NCBI GenBank assembly: GCA_028641055.1
Contig: CM054062.1
Span: 273,005,092-273,069,091 of the forward strand
DNA length: 64,000 bases
Direction: 5' to 3'
Origin: Alopecurus myosuroides
Taxonomy: Eukaryota; Streptophyta; Magnoliopsida; Poales; Poaceae
Shown here: positions 41,684-53,341 of the stretch, piece after piece
How the letters are laid out: the number at the start of each line of letters is the position of its first letter
How positions within the stretch are numbered: position 1 is the first letter of the stretch
Made by a program: the position numbers and the translations under genes
Notes under the pieces: generated by a model
The model's input: the letters and a program-made list of their open reading frames with translations, nothing else
What the model was told of the DNA's origin: nothing
Databases searched by the model: none

Positions 41684-42991
41684 ATGTCGGGTTGGACTCC
41701 AGATAACACCTCGTTCACGGATCTCTTGCAGTCCGACGGGTCACAACCTACTCACATAGAAGATTTCTCTCCCACACATCGTCGGTCGGATACCGGTTCT
41801 TCGCCGTATCCACGAGTGTTGTACCCCTCCCACACACCACCTCCGGGGCCATATGGTCCGCTTCCTACGGGATATGGTTCATACCAGCATCCTCCGTATG
41901 CTTACGCACCACCACCTCCACCTCCACCTACAGGTAGCGGGAGTCCAATTCCTCCGTACCCTCCTACGGGATATGGTTCATACGCTCCACCTCCACCTCC
42001 ATATCCATACGGTTCATACGCTCCACCTCCACCGTATCAGCAACCACCTCCTCCGTATCAGCAACCACCTCTATCGTCTGCTCCAGATGGCACTGCTCCA
42101 AGCGACGGGTCCGATGCCGCGGAAACACTGGTACCAACGCGTCCAAAGAGGGTCGAGTGGAAAAGTGCGGACGAGGAAAAACTGGTAATTTTCTTACCCG
42201 TGACATGTTTATTTCGGAGTTGGTTTTTGTTTGGATTTTTCACTAAGACAATATCTATTTCGTTGCAGGTGAATGCTTGGATTTTCAACTCCAAGGACTC
42301 TCGCCGTGGCAATAGCAAGACCGGCGAAAGTTTTTGGGGTGGAATAGCGAAGACGTTCAACTCTACCGCCGATCCTGCCCGCCATAGGACCGCGAAGCAA
42401 CTGAAGGATCACTGGAACGTCTACAACCGTGAGGTGTCCTTGTTCAATGGATACCACATCCAAGAAGAAGCGGTACGTCAGAGTGGAGCAGACGATGCAA
42501 TGGTCATGGAAGCGGCACTGACGAGGTACGCAAATGACCCTAGAGTGACTCAGCCTTTCAAACGCTTCAAGTGGTGGGAAGCTGTTCGCAAGGAAGCGAA
42601 GTGGAAAGCCCAGCATGGGAAAGGTAGTGGGACTGACTCCAGTTCCAAGAGAACCCGTCTGGGGGTCGGAGGTGAGTACAGCTCTAGCGACGCGACGGAG
42701 GAGGAGCCGCGTCCTCCTGGCCGCGATAAGGCCAAGGCCGCGTTTCGCAAGGGAAAGAAGAAGGAGAAGGAAGCGTCCAGCGAGGGATCAAGTGCAGGCT
42801 TCGGAATGGCGAAAATGTATCAAGTTTTATTGAGGTCTAAGCTACTGAAGCAATATAACAAATTGCAAGACCGCTCAACCGCCGGCATGACCGAAGCTGA
42901 AAAGCGCAAACATGACAAGGCCCTACAGATAGTGGAAAAAGACCTAGGGCTGCTGGAGGATGACGACGACGACGACGAGCACGATGATTAG
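41684..42991 (+). CDS. Harbinger Myb-like accessory protein (NAM-associated C-terminus)
   Basis: Start ATG 41684 (MSGWTPDNTSF); the longer upstream frame crosses a poly(A) run and the TATA box and is not used. Exon 1 41684-42184, intron 42185-42268 (GTAATT...TTGCAG), exon 2 42269-42991. The spliced protein has 407 residues. The N-terminal half is Pro/Tyr-rich (PTGYGSYAPPPP-type repeats). A Myb/trihelix-like domain follows: RVEWKSADEEKLV, NAWIFNSKD, FWGGIAKTFN and RTAKQLKDHW. The C-terminus is the NAM-associated type, with FKWWEAVRKEAKW, a lysine-rich stretch and an Asp-rich tail. In PIF/Harbinger transposons this protein binds the ends and helps the transposase. The intron is 84 bp, a multiple of three with no stop, so retained-intron RNA would also be translated. 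Confidence 0.85.
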   Translation: MSGWTPDNTSFTDLLQSDGSQPTHIEDFSPTHRRSDTGSSPYPRVLYPSHTPPPGPYGPLPTGYGSYQHPPYAYAPPPPPPPTGSGSPIPPYPPTGYGSYAPPPPPYPYGSYAPPPPYQQPPPPYQQPPLSSAPDGTAPSDGSDAAETLVPTRPKRVEWKSADEEKLVIFLPVTCLFRSWFLFGFFTKTISISLQVNAWIFNSKDSRRGNSKTGESFWGGIAKTFNSTADPARHRTAKQLKDHWNVYNREVSLFNGYHIQEEAVRQSGADDAMVMEAALTRYANDPRVTQPFKRFKWWEAVRKEAKWKAQHGKGSGTDSSSKRTRLGVGGEYSSSDATEEEPRPPGRDKAKAAFRKGKKKEKEASSEGSSAGFGMAKMYQVLLRSKLLKQYNKLQDRSTAGMTEAEKRKHDKALQIVEKDLGLLEDDDDDDEHDD

Positions 42992-43071
42992 ATTTTTTAA
43001 ATGTTTATGTAATTTTTACAATTTATTATGCAATTTTATTAATTAGTATGTAATCGGTACAATTTTAGTTC

Positions 43072-43077
43072 AATAAA
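43072..43077 (+). terminator. Polyadenylation signal of the Harbinger Myb-like gene
   Basis: AATAAA, 81 bp after the stop codon, in an AT-rich 3' UTR. Confidence 0.6.
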
Positions 43078-43297
43078 ATTATTTCCTTGCATTATTTGTA
43101 ATGTGTTCGTTTCAAAAATATGTGTTGACGTGGAGGAGAGAGAAAAGCTGATGTGGCAGAGAGAGAATCTTACAGCCCGGGCTATAGCCCGTGCACTGGC
43201 ACCGTGCCTGTGATAGTGGGGTGATAGTGGTGAGAGAAGGTGACGTGGCAGGGGCTATAGCCCGTGAATAGTGGGCGGTGCATTGGCACCAGCCTAA

Positions 43298-44410
43298 GAC
43301 CTTGGAAATGGCGACAGAGATATTTCTACGCGATACAACTGAGGGGCCGAACATGGAGAAGATCGAACACGCTTGTCGACCCGTGTGGGGCACACGCAAA
43401 AGAGGCAGTTCTGGATTTAATTTTTCGAAATGAATGCAAGAGATAATGCTGTTGTGTGTTTTTATAGTAAGCCATGAGCTGGAGGATGCACTCATGCACC
43501 GAACCAGTTCAGGAAATGATATCTTGGATCAAAGAAGCTTCTGGTCGCCAGACGAAACACCCAACAAGTCTGCATCAGGCGTGACGACGACGCCGCAAAC
43601 AACAAGAATGCTGTCGTCGTAGCGCGGGCGACACAACTCAGGCTATATGTTGAGCTTGCGTAGTTGCATGCTACCTGTCCCGCATTAGCCTGCGATTTGG
43701 CTAAAAAATCATCGCTATGGTAACCATCGATCGTCTGCAATCTAGATTGCGTGCCACCTGGGCTTAGCTGTGTGTACAATACCAATACCAATACCAATAC
43801 CGCTCTATCCATACTCTAGCTTTGTCAACCGTGGTTTTGTATCGATGGTTAGGCACCGTCGAAAGGACTACTCTATATACTATGGAAAAGGTGGTTAACA
43901 TATCTGTATTAGATCATTGAACGTTTGACGACTAGTAGAGATGTTAAAAACCCACTAGTCGGCTTACTTTCTGTTATTTCAGCGAGGGGGTAACATATTT
44001 GTTCTTGGTTAGAGTATGAGAAAAAATCACTCATGATCACTAAGCGTTGGGCTCACTTTGGTCACTAATCTTCGGAATACCCGGAATACGGTCACCGAGG
44101 TTGCGAAAGGGGTTCACTCAGGTAACCGTACAGGTACCCTGTATTGAACGTATGCTGCCACTTGGCTACTGTTTGGCTGGACAACGTGTCGCTGAGCACA
44201 CACGTACGCGCACATGAGGAGGTGGCGGGGGTATTTGCAAAATCATCGGACGTGGTCATTTTTTCATCTGCACCCCCGCTTCCGGCCGTACACCTCGTCA
44301 CTTCACCCTGACATGCTCGCCTCCTTTCTATGGTGAAAATCCCCTCTTCCCAAATCGAGCCTACCCGCCGCCGCCGCGCCCCCCATTTCGCCCTCGCCAT
44401 TTGTCCCACC
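43298..44410. other. Spacer between Harbinger element and GRF relic
   Basis: No gene recognised. It has a short CAATAC microsatellite (43777-43801, four copies). From about 44040 the sequence (TTGGTCACTAATC...GGTTGCGAAAGGGGTTCACTC) resembles leader sequence found upstream of GRF-type genes in large grass genomes; this is from memory. Confidence 0.45.
43777..43801. repeat. CAATAC microsatellite
   Basis: Four direct copies of CAATAC. Confidence 0.85.
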
Positions 44411-45334
44411 ATGTCCACCTCGACCTCGATCTGGGGCGCTCTCCGCGGCCGCTCAATGGTGTTGCCCCTAATCGGGTGCCCTGGCCGCGGGAAGAGGATC
44501 AAGTGGTTCGTCTCCAGCACCGACGAGCACGATGGTTGGATGTTCTACAAGTGCCTTGATGATGGCGTAAGTTTCCCACCTAGACTCCATTCTTTAGGCT
44601 CTCCTCTGCCCCGTTGCTCCTACGGTTTCTTGATGTGATTGCTGAAATCCTCTGCTCTGTCCCATTGCTCCTAGGGTTCTTAATCTGATTTGCTAAATTC
44701 TTATTTGCTAAATTCTTATGCATGTTCGCACGTGATAGGGATGGATTTCTTAGGCACCAATCAATTGATTGAACGCATGTTCTGGTGAGAGGAAGGCGCT
44801 TGTTTCTTTGCACTGATTATAAGGTCAAAATTGGTTTCTAAACCCAAGGACAAAATGATTTTTGAACCCGGAAATAAAATGTACAGTGTTGAAAACTCTA
44901 CCGCAAAGTCATTGTTTTCGTTTTGAATTGCCTATGATTGTTTACTTATAGATTCATTTATTCTTACGTTTCTAAACCTTTTTTCCTCTCTTGCTGCTAG
45001 AAAACCCGCGACTTCTTGCACTAGGAGTCAGATTATATTGGCTATCTGCTGGACTAACACATCTTTGTTGGTGATGAAGCTGTTGAAGCCATTGGTAGAG
45101 CAGAAGAGAAAAGGGAGGAACTGGAAGAAGCAAAGGAGAAAAGGCAGAAGCAAAGCGGTTGCTGGAATGCCAGCAAAGATTGGTGTTAACAGCAGGGGGA
45201 GGAAAGCACATACAATGACCAAGCTCCAAGCATCTATGCTCCTTGGCTTAGGAAGAGAAATGTTACTGCTCATGAAGTGTTTGCCAGCAGTTGTTGGCCT
45301 ACTGTGTTTGCTCTGTTGTGCTAATTGTGAATAA
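44411..45334 (+). pseudogene. GRF-type zinc-finger gene, broken
   Basis: Exon 1 44411-44566 codes 52 residues beginning MSTSTSIWGALRG and containing PLIGCPGRGKRIKWF and DGWMFYKCLDDG, the GRF zinc finger. The donor GTAAGT is intact. Exon 2 starts at about 45001 after ...GCTGCTAG. It should give a coiled coil and a C-terminal hydrophobic helix; the first part (FVGDEAVEAIGRAEEKREELEE) and the last part (MTKLQASMLLGLGREMLLLMK...LLCLLCC) lie in different frames with stops TAG and TAA early on. In intact relatives the finger has CPxC; here the second Cys is Arg, so zinc binding is probably lost. The tail looks like a membrane or helix segment. Confidence 0.6.
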
Positions 45335-45490
45335 ATGATGTTTGTCAGGCTATCTAGATATGTATCAGGCTATCAGTCATCATGTATCAGGCTATCTAGA
45401 TATGTACTAATGTAAGACTTTGTGCTATGTCAGGTTAGCTAGCTATGTATGTAAGACTATATGCTATGCCAGGCTTTGTAAGACTCTAAG
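45335..45490. repeat. Imperfect short repeats
   Basis: Several degenerate copies of ATGTATCAGGCTATCTAGAT-like and ATGTAAGACT-like units follow the GRF relic; copy borders are not clean. Confidence 0.4.
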
Positions 45491-45990
45491 ATAAATGTTT
45501 CAATGAAGATCTCTTCAATGAATTTCATTTTGATGCTATGCCTGAATATAACAGGTTATGTTGAAGGAATTTTGTTACAAAAATGGTTTTGCAAATTGAT
45601 ACACACAAAATGCCAGCAAATAGACACACACAACATGCCATCAAATGTTGTTACAAAAATGTTTTTGCTAATTGAAACAACAACAACCATTAGTTCAGAA
45701 TGACCAATACAACAACACGAGGAATAGTTCAACAGAAGACAGACATGCTAGCAATTCTAGACAAGAAATGTCAGCAAATTAACACACACATGGATAGACA
45801 ACTTTCTATCTCTAAAAAGATCACTCATCACACACTGTCTTGATTCTTTTCAACTTCTGTTTGTTAGCTTCACTATCAAAGAACATGTACTCAAGTTTTT
45901 TCTTTTCTTCTTTCAAACATCTTTTTCTTCCGCCAATTGCTTCTCTTTGGTCTTAATCACATATACTTGAGTTCTCTGCAGATTCTTCAG

Positions 45991-46870
45991 CTAGAGAACT
46001 TCAGTTTTCAGCACTTGCACTTCTTCCTTAAACTTACCCAAATCATTCACATTATTTGTAGCCTTGTTGTTCTCATTAGCTTGGGCATTTCGAACTTTTA
46101 TCACCTGCTCATCCATTAATTTATTCACTTCGGATAATAGACTAATGTAGTCCTTTTCAGCCTTGTTGTTCTCATCAGCTAGTTTCTTCATAATCCCACC
46201 ATTCTGAATTTTCCCATCAATCAAAGCACTGTTGATCTTAACATACATTTCCCATAGCTTTCTTATAGCATTTTTTAGTGCCGCTGGCCACTCTACATCT
46301 ACCTAAGACACAAAGCCACGGTTAGTAACCTCCTACAATCAGTAATGCGGCTAATTATTTTTAATATACCAATAAACAGGTAAAAATAGATAGCAAAAGT
46401 CACTACATTTATTTCATATGTTTAATAATTTCTGCACATTGTCATCATAGCACACTAAATTGAGCTCTCTGTTATCTGAACCAGGAGTCAATCTCTTTAA
46501 GCTACATTAAACATAACATATGGTCCATTTTGAGCTTTGAACTCACAATTTGCACCGAGCACATGTAGAACCTACGACCTGTGTTTGAGCCACCAAATGC
46601 AACACACTTCTACGGCTCCAGATGGTGGCTCCAACACAACTGTGGGAAACCCAGAGCCAACCCATGGAAATCAGGGTCTTCACACATATCTGAAGCAAAT
46701 TATTTATCCACAATGTCCTATATGAACACAGATTGAAAAGGATTTGAAAGATCAATGAGGAATGCGGAGAAAAATCAAGAATTCCTAAATCGGCAGCCTA
46801 AACCCTAGGAATTTGAGCTTTCCCCCAACAGTTCAGGTTCCGGAAACTCGCCACTGTCCCAGCTAAGCAT
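45991..46870 (-). pseudogene. Second GRF-type zinc-finger/coiled-coil gene, broken
   Basis: On the minus strand ATG 46870 begins MLSWDSGEFPEPELLGESS and stops soon after. The GRF finger is at about 46612-46550: KCVAFGGSNTGRRFYMCSVQ, preceded immediately by TAG where a coding residue is expected. The C-terminal part (46248-45991) is a coiled coil, ISLLSEVNKLMDEQV and LGKFKEEVQVLKTEVL. Frames do not join without stops, so it is a relic. It faces the other GRF relic tail to tail. GRF fingers bind nucleic acid in other proteins; the role of this plant family is not known to me. Confidence 0.5.
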
Positions 46871-47639
46871 GGCGGTAGCAAAGAACGGCCGAGCGCGCAG
46901 AAAAATGGCCGGCAGCGATGGAGCAGTTGGTCTATGCGGAGAGGTGGAGCAATGGAGTTGCGCTAGATTGCAGACATAGAGGGGCCCCACTTGACAGCGG
47001 CCCCTTTCCCTCAAACCGTCAATAAAGACCCACTCCCACTCCCCGTCGTTACCACTCTCACTCCCCTCTCTCCACTAGAACACTCCATTGGGAAATCGCT
47101 ACCGCTGGCGCATCCAGGCACCACCGTCGCATCGAGGTAAATCGCCACCGCCTTTCTCCGTCGTAGGGTTTAGAATCACATGGGCATAGTTATTTTCTGA
47201 ATTTAATTTCTCTGCTCCATCATTGGGTTTAGTTTGACAATGGCACCTAAGGTTGAGTTCGTCGATCTCCTTTCGTCTGATTCGGGTAGTGATTCCAACG
47301 GTGGGTGCAAAAGATGTCGTCAGGAACGTGAGATGGGTATGATCATATGAGGTGTGTATCTGCATGATCTTCCGAATCTATCTCTCAATCTTGGTCCAAA
47401 ATGGATCTGAATCATTTCTTTGTGTAGGCCAAAACAAGTTAGGAAATGAGACATTTGATCATTTTTGTGTGTTTTCCAATCGGGTAGCCTTGCTTCCTAC
47501 TGAGTTTGTTCTACTGAACTCCATTTGTGTTGAAAGTGAACCTTGGACCCCACTGTATGTGTGCACCCTAAATGAGTCACACACTGCTGGAAACGGCAAA
47601 CATAAGATGGTAAGATGGACAAGAACTGGGCATGACATA
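46871..47639. other. Spacer with a possible short reading frame
   Basis: A 36-codon frame at 47240-47350 (MAPKVEFVDLLSSDSG..., with GCKRC) in a GC-balanced context could be a first exon remnant. The rest shows nothing I can support. Confidence 0.3.
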
Positions 47640-48009
47640 TGCAGCGACCCAGCATACCACTACATGTTATAGTACACAAGTCGTTGACATAATACTTACA
47701 GAACATTGTTCCGCAAATATTACATCCCTCAGGGTGGTACAACAGAAACATTATGGGTCCAAATGTTATACAAACATATATTACAAAACATAGTTGTGCA
47801 AACAAGCGGATGCTCTCAGGTCGAGGTCACCTCATTATTGAAGTTATACAACACCAACTAAAAAGCAAATAGTGCACACATGGGAACTCAACAGCCTAAC
47901 ATAGAAGTTCAAGCCTGCTCGATTGAATCGTGCTTAAGTACTAGGTTACTTGACCAAGCTAACCCTAGTCGGACTCTGCCTCCTTCGTATTGGATCCATA
48001 CTGGATGAC
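47640..48009 (-). mobile_element. Fragment H: end of a gypsy-type LTR
   Basis: Starts TGCAGCGACCCAGC, the inverted LTR-end type seen at 861 (TGTGACGCCC), followed by an A-rich run. It is cut by the Athila LTR at 48010; no continuation was found to the right. Assignment is by resemblance only. Confidence 0.4.
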
Positions 48010-49402
48010 TGATGACCCACAAGTGTAGGGGATCGCAATATTCTTCGAGGGTAAATATATCCCAGTTTATTGATTTGACACAAGGGGAGCTAAAGAATAT
48101 TTATAAGCCTTAACAACTGAGTGGTCAATTCAATTGCACCTGAAAAGTATCTTGCTACACACAATTTATTAGTAGTAACAGTGATATAACAGCAGCAGTA
48201 GTTTAATAGTAACAATACCAGGAAAACAATAGTAGCAATACTAACAGCGAATGTAAATTGAATAAGTAGCAGTGCTAAAAACACCGTAGGCATAGGGATG
48301 GATGTACGGGTGTTGCATGAATGAGATTAACCATGTAATAGGGGTAACAAAGAGCAGCACAAATATATAAGAGAATATCCAAGTCACAAACTATCATGCG
48401 CATGTTTCCCGAGAATTTTCGTACGTGCTTGAAATAAGAACTTGCACGATATCTTTTGTCCTACCATCCTGTTGCTACGGGACCAAAAATAAATTAGTGG
48501 TAATTAAGGTACCTTTTCTACCAACCACCAGAGCAAAGCATTAACGTACGGAGGAAACATGTAATCCTCAAATTAGAGTCCATCCCCTCCGATATACCAA
48601 CCATGTCACCTTGGCGTCTCGGGTTCTGGACAATATTAAGTGTATACAACCAATAGATATGATCTAAAACATCAATTATACTCATGAAAACATAACATGT
48701 TCAGATCTGAAAATTATGGCACTCGGTCCCTAAGTGACAAGCATTAAGCACTCCAAGTTGCAAGAACAATAATAAACAGCAATAGTGGATACTAGGCATC
48801 AAACCCTAACAATCTAGCGATCTATTACATGATGAGTCTCATCCAATCCCTACCATACCCTTAGCCTGCAACAGGGAGTTACTCACACATCAAAGGGGGA
48901 ATCATGGACTGTTGATGGAGAGGTGATGGCGATAACAATGGCGACGACCTCCCTCTAATCCCCGTCTCCGCAGTGTGCCAAAACAGGAACTTCCGTCTCC
49001 CTGACTAGGGTTTCAGGTGTCAGCGGAGCTATGGATCATTTTCGGGAAAATCCTTCGAGGCTTTCGGAGTTTCGGGGACGAAGGAGTCTTATGGCCAAAG
49101 GGGACCCTAGGGGGTGGCCCACCAGGTGCGGCCAGAGGAGGGGCCGCGGTCACCACCCTCCTAGGGGCCTAGTGCCTCCCGTCCAGTTGTCCTTCGGGCT
49201 CCGGGAGTCTTCCGGAGGAAAATATTTTTCAGATTTTTTCTGGAATTTTCTGAGAAAATTGATTTTCTGCACAAAACTAGACATCAAGGGTAAATCTGCT
49301 GAAAACAACGTTAATCCGTGTTAGTTTGATCCAAATCATGCAAATGTGAGGGAAAACAATAAGAAAAGTGGTTCGAAAAGTAGATACGTTTGCAACGTAT
49401 CA
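48010..49402 (-). repeat. Element D 3' LTR
   Basis: 1393 bp with TG...CA ends; homologous to the LTR at 55068-56459. Confidence 0.85.
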
Positions 49403-51640
49403 ACTCCCTTAAGTTTAGCTTATTACTTGTTCTCAAGCAATTCAGTTGACAAACTGGATGCGATAAAGAAAACTTTGACAACTAGTTTAAAATTCATATG
49501 GTGCACATAAGACTATTCCATGATCAGTATTTAACAAGTGCATGATAATTTCTATAAGGATAATAAAGCTTATGAACTCATTATAGTGGAAAAATAACCA
49601 GGAGTAAACAATATGAGATTATAACATCAACTAGGTTGATGATCATAATAAAGCATGGTAAGATGGTATCCCGCTTGCCCTTAATTGTGTAGGAAAACAT
49701 AAATTCTAGGACACCTCCAAAGCTCTTAAGTGGTTACTTTTCAGGAGAAACAATATTTTAAACATGCAACAGACAATAATATTTTGGAACAATGCATATT
49801 ATACTCAGAATGGCGATCATGCTCTCCTAAAATGTGCATAAAGTAAGAAGATGGAGAATGAACATAAAAGTAAAAGAAATTCCCTTAGTAGAGGGAAGCA
49901 GGGATTACTCATGTGCTAGAACTTTTTATTTTATAAAATAGAGGTATTGAAAACAATTTTGAGAGAGGTGTATGTCTATATCAACGAATGGTAATGAAAA
50001 ACTTATCATAAGCCATGTCAAGCAAAGTGATTAAACTTTTGAGAGAGGTTTCCGTTTATTTATTAAGGTTGGCACTTCCCCCCACCTTGCCTTTCACAAA
50101 CCAGGGCTGACCATATCCACGGGTACCCACCAGCTTTCATCAAACCATGGGGAAGTGTCTTTTATGTTATATTATTTGGCACAAACTCTCTTGAAATTTT
50201 ATATGAGCACCGATTCTATACTCATCGGGTGAAATAAGGGAGAATAACTTTGCTTGACATAAGACATGATAAAATTTAAACTACTTCCTCACGATCTAAA
50301 ACAGGAACACAAAACATGTTAATCATTTGAAAGTTTAAAGGTAGGACACGAGGAAATTACTTGGAGTGGCGGCGAAATACCACATGTAGGTAGGTATGGT
50401 GGACACATTGGAAACTTTGGTTTTTGGAAGTTGGATGCACGAGTAGAGCCATATTCAATACAACGTGAAGGCTAGCAAAAGATTGGGAGCTACCAATTAG
50501 GAGAGCAACAACTGTCATAAGCATGCATTGCGATAAAACGACATTAAATAAAGCATGTATGTAATATTATAACCATGAAAATAAGAGATCATTGCGGCTT
50601 AAATTGACTTTATTTACAGTCTTACATGTGTGAACATGTGCCAAGTCGATCCAAATGAGTTCTTTGGAGGGGAATACCATCAAACTATATTGTCTTATGA
50701 ACAAAACAACACATGTGGCATTCTAGTAACACATTGAGCACTCCTAATCATTTGAGACTAATCATAATAAATCATGAACTATTAAAGTATTATACATACA
50801 ACTATCTATCACGGCAAGCTAATATAAGATCATGTGAATAAACATATGTACAATAATGAAGAGAAAGGAGTTCATACCAGCTTTCTAATCCCGTCCACTT
50901 CATCATATATCGTCATTATTGCTTTGCCACTTGCACAACCGAATGATGATAATAATAATAAAGCGCAAGCGCCACTGTGGACATGAGCCGAACTCTGCAA
51001 CAACTATACAATAACAAGAAGAAATGGAAATATTTTTGTTGTTTTCGAGTTTTTAAAAAACAACAAACAAAAAGGAGAGAAGGCAGAAACAAAGAGACAT
51101 GAAACAAGAAGAACGAGGGGAAATCGAGAAACAAGAAAACAAGAATAAAGAGAAGATGTGGATAGAAGAAAACCAAACGAAGAGAACAAGTAAAATGTTT
51201 TTTGTGTTTTCTGAATAAGCGAAGAAGAGATAAAACCGAGGAAACAACAAGTTACAAATCTTTTTGGGTTTTTAAGTAAGAAACAAAGGAACACGAAAAG
51301 AAAGAGAAAACAAAGTAAAACTAAAAAAACAAGAACACAAAGAAGAAAACAAATTAAAAGCGAAAATAAAAAAAAGAAATAAATACTAGCAGGTATAAAA
51401 GAATATACAAATTATCAAGTAATACGCCAACATAAATAATGAATATGAATCATAAAGAAAGTGTGACCGTATAGGTACTCCCCAAAGTTTAGGCTTTTGG
51501 CCTATGGGTGATGCTGGTCCGATGGGTTCCATCCCGCCGATGGATATTGCTGTTGCATGTACTCGTACTACTGGTGTGGTGTGAGATGCATATCCCACGT
51601 CGTCTGCTGCAGCGAGAGCCCATCCATCGAAGGCGGCTGA
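49403..51640. other. Element D non-coding spacer
   Basis: Purine tract at 49403-49416 (minus strand), then AT-rich sequence without genes that matches the start of element E's interior. 50990-51370 is purine-rich on the plus strand (AAGAAGAAA-type), which creates long but meaningless minus-strand frames. Confidence 0.6.
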
Positions 51641-52582
51641 GATGATGATACTCCCTCGTGATAAAACGAGGATGGGTCCTTTATGTATGCGAAGGAGGAT
51701 GGCCTCGGGGGCTCCTCTTCATGCACCTCCTTCTAGGTAGCTGAGTTCGCACCGAACGCTGGCCTGAGGTACTCGTCCAAAATATCCTTAGAGATGGACC
51801 ATCCGTACTGGAAGCATCAAACAAAGAAGGCGCATGCAGACTAACACAACGAGGTTTAATGTCACCCGCCTCAAATAAAATTTATACTTATAGTCACCAT
51901 AAGCGCTCTTGGATTTAAAAAAACCATGCGACAATAAAGCAGCAAAATCTAATCTACCAGGATCAAAGAGTTCATCATCAGGGTCTAAAGGTACATCAGA
52001 TTGTGCAAAGAAAATACGCGAGGAAACAATGCCTAGAAAATAAGGTTATCTATTAGCATTGTTAACAATGCGTCTAGCAATTTGTGCACCAACGCTAAAA
52101 GAATAATATTTTTCAACAACAACAAGCATGATGGTAAGATCATAACTCGTGGATCCGCTGGTTTTCTCCCTTGCAAAAAATTCTCTAGCAAGATAATAAG
52201 CCAAATACTTGACAACTGGGATTGCATGCAAGAGTTCTTACCGCGCTGCACAGTTCTTGTGTCCTGGTGGCATAGCTTCGAATATAAATTATGGATATCA
52301 GTGAAGTTCATTGTCTTCCCAGTATGTCCAATGCTAGGCACGTTGAAAACCCTTAGAAAATCATCAAGGACATTGTCCTCTTTCTTTCATAGGGACAGAA
52401 CTCCACATGCGGTTTAAGCTCGCACATCCTTCATTCCATCAAAGTTCAGCATACTAAGATCATCAATTTCCTCGTTGAGAGATGGTATCATAGTTGATTT
52501 CTTTTGGGGAGACCTAGTATCCCTTGAAGAGGAATGATAAATCTTCCCTCCAAACCATCCTCCAATCTTCTTCATACTCATA
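51641..52582 (-). pseudogene. Athila-type third frame (ATHILA ORF-1/env position), degenerate
   Basis: Minus-strand frames give MSMKKIGGWFGGKIYHSSS, then EEIDDLSMLNFDG, FTDIHNLYSKLCHQDT, and in another frame AIPVVKYLAYYLAREFFA, YSFSVGAQIARRIVNN and DPDDELFDPGRLDFAALLSH. This resembles the ATHILA ORF found between pol and the 3' LTR of Athila elements. Several stops and frameshifts break it. Its function in Athila is not established; an envelope-like role has been proposed. Confidence 0.45.
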
Positions 52583-53341
52583 TTCTGAAATTTTTAGCAA
52601 GTCCAATAAAAGTTAACTACAAGGTTAAATATTATAGGAAACCACTCTAGCAACCTTAGGGGAACTTATACATGCATCAAACCAATTCAAATCATCTCAA
52701 AATAGGCGTGCTATTTCAAATAACCAGTCACCTAGTGCACCAAAATAGGAGGAGGAGTGGCTAAATATGGAGATCGAAGAAATCCGAGGAAGAACAACAA
52801 GAACTCGGAATTTTCCTGGAGCAATGGTGTTTCTCAGGAGAGAGAAAGAATGGGGAAGCATGCACTAAAGTGGTGGGGCCCTGGGCCCCCCAGGAGCCTC
52901 TTGAGCGCGACCTATGGGATGGCCACGCCTGCTGCCCTCCTGGGTTGCCCCAGGTGCCACTCTGCCCCTTCTTTTGCATAAAAGTTCTATATATTTTTTT
53001 TCTCGAAATTTTCGCGAAACTTTATTTTTGGGCAATTCCAAAATTTGAATGAATGATTATAATACACAAAAATGTTTGCAAATAGATGGAAAATAAAACC
53101 AAAACTAATTCTATAAAAGTTCTAAGACATGCTACAATGCAAATGACAAGTGGAAACAAGAGAAAACAAGGTGAAAAGAGAGGAAAACAAAATGGAAAAA
53201 AGAGAAAAAAAAGAGGAAACAAGGAAAACAAAGTGAAAACATTGTTTCATTCATTCAAAATAAATTTGTCAACAAGGTTGATCAAGTATTGTCACCAAAC
53301 CAATTTGATATGAAATAGAACTTTGCACTTCACTAAAACAA
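52583..53341. other. Element D spacer between ATHILA-type frame and protease
   Basis: No gene. It has a GC-rich patch (52880-52970) and a purine-rich patch (53080-53240, GAAAACAAG type). RT and integrase would be expected here in an autonomous Athila element and are absent. Confidence 0.55.

Larger units (their letters stand above)
41216..43294 (+). mobile_element. PIF/Harbinger element carrying only the Myb-like gene
   Basis: TIRs GGCTGGTGCCAGTG (41216-41229) and inverse CATTGGCACCAGCC (43281-43294), 13 of 14 matching. TAA is duplicated at 41213-41215 and 43295-43297, the PIF/Harbinger signature. 2079 bp. Inside is one complete gene with TATA box and AATAAA; no transposase is present. The subterminal zones are GC-rich and repetitive (GGGCGGTAGGGGC copies, 41240-41470; GGGCTATAGCCCGTG copies, 43170-43270). 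Confidence 0.88.

Noticed and set aside
43160..43275. GGGCTATAGCCCGTG palindromes as possible regulatory sites
   Set aside because: They are subterminal repeats of the Harbinger element.
50916..51294. Phe/Leu/Ser-rich minus-strand frames
   Set aside because: Product of a purine-rich tract on the other strand; low complexity.
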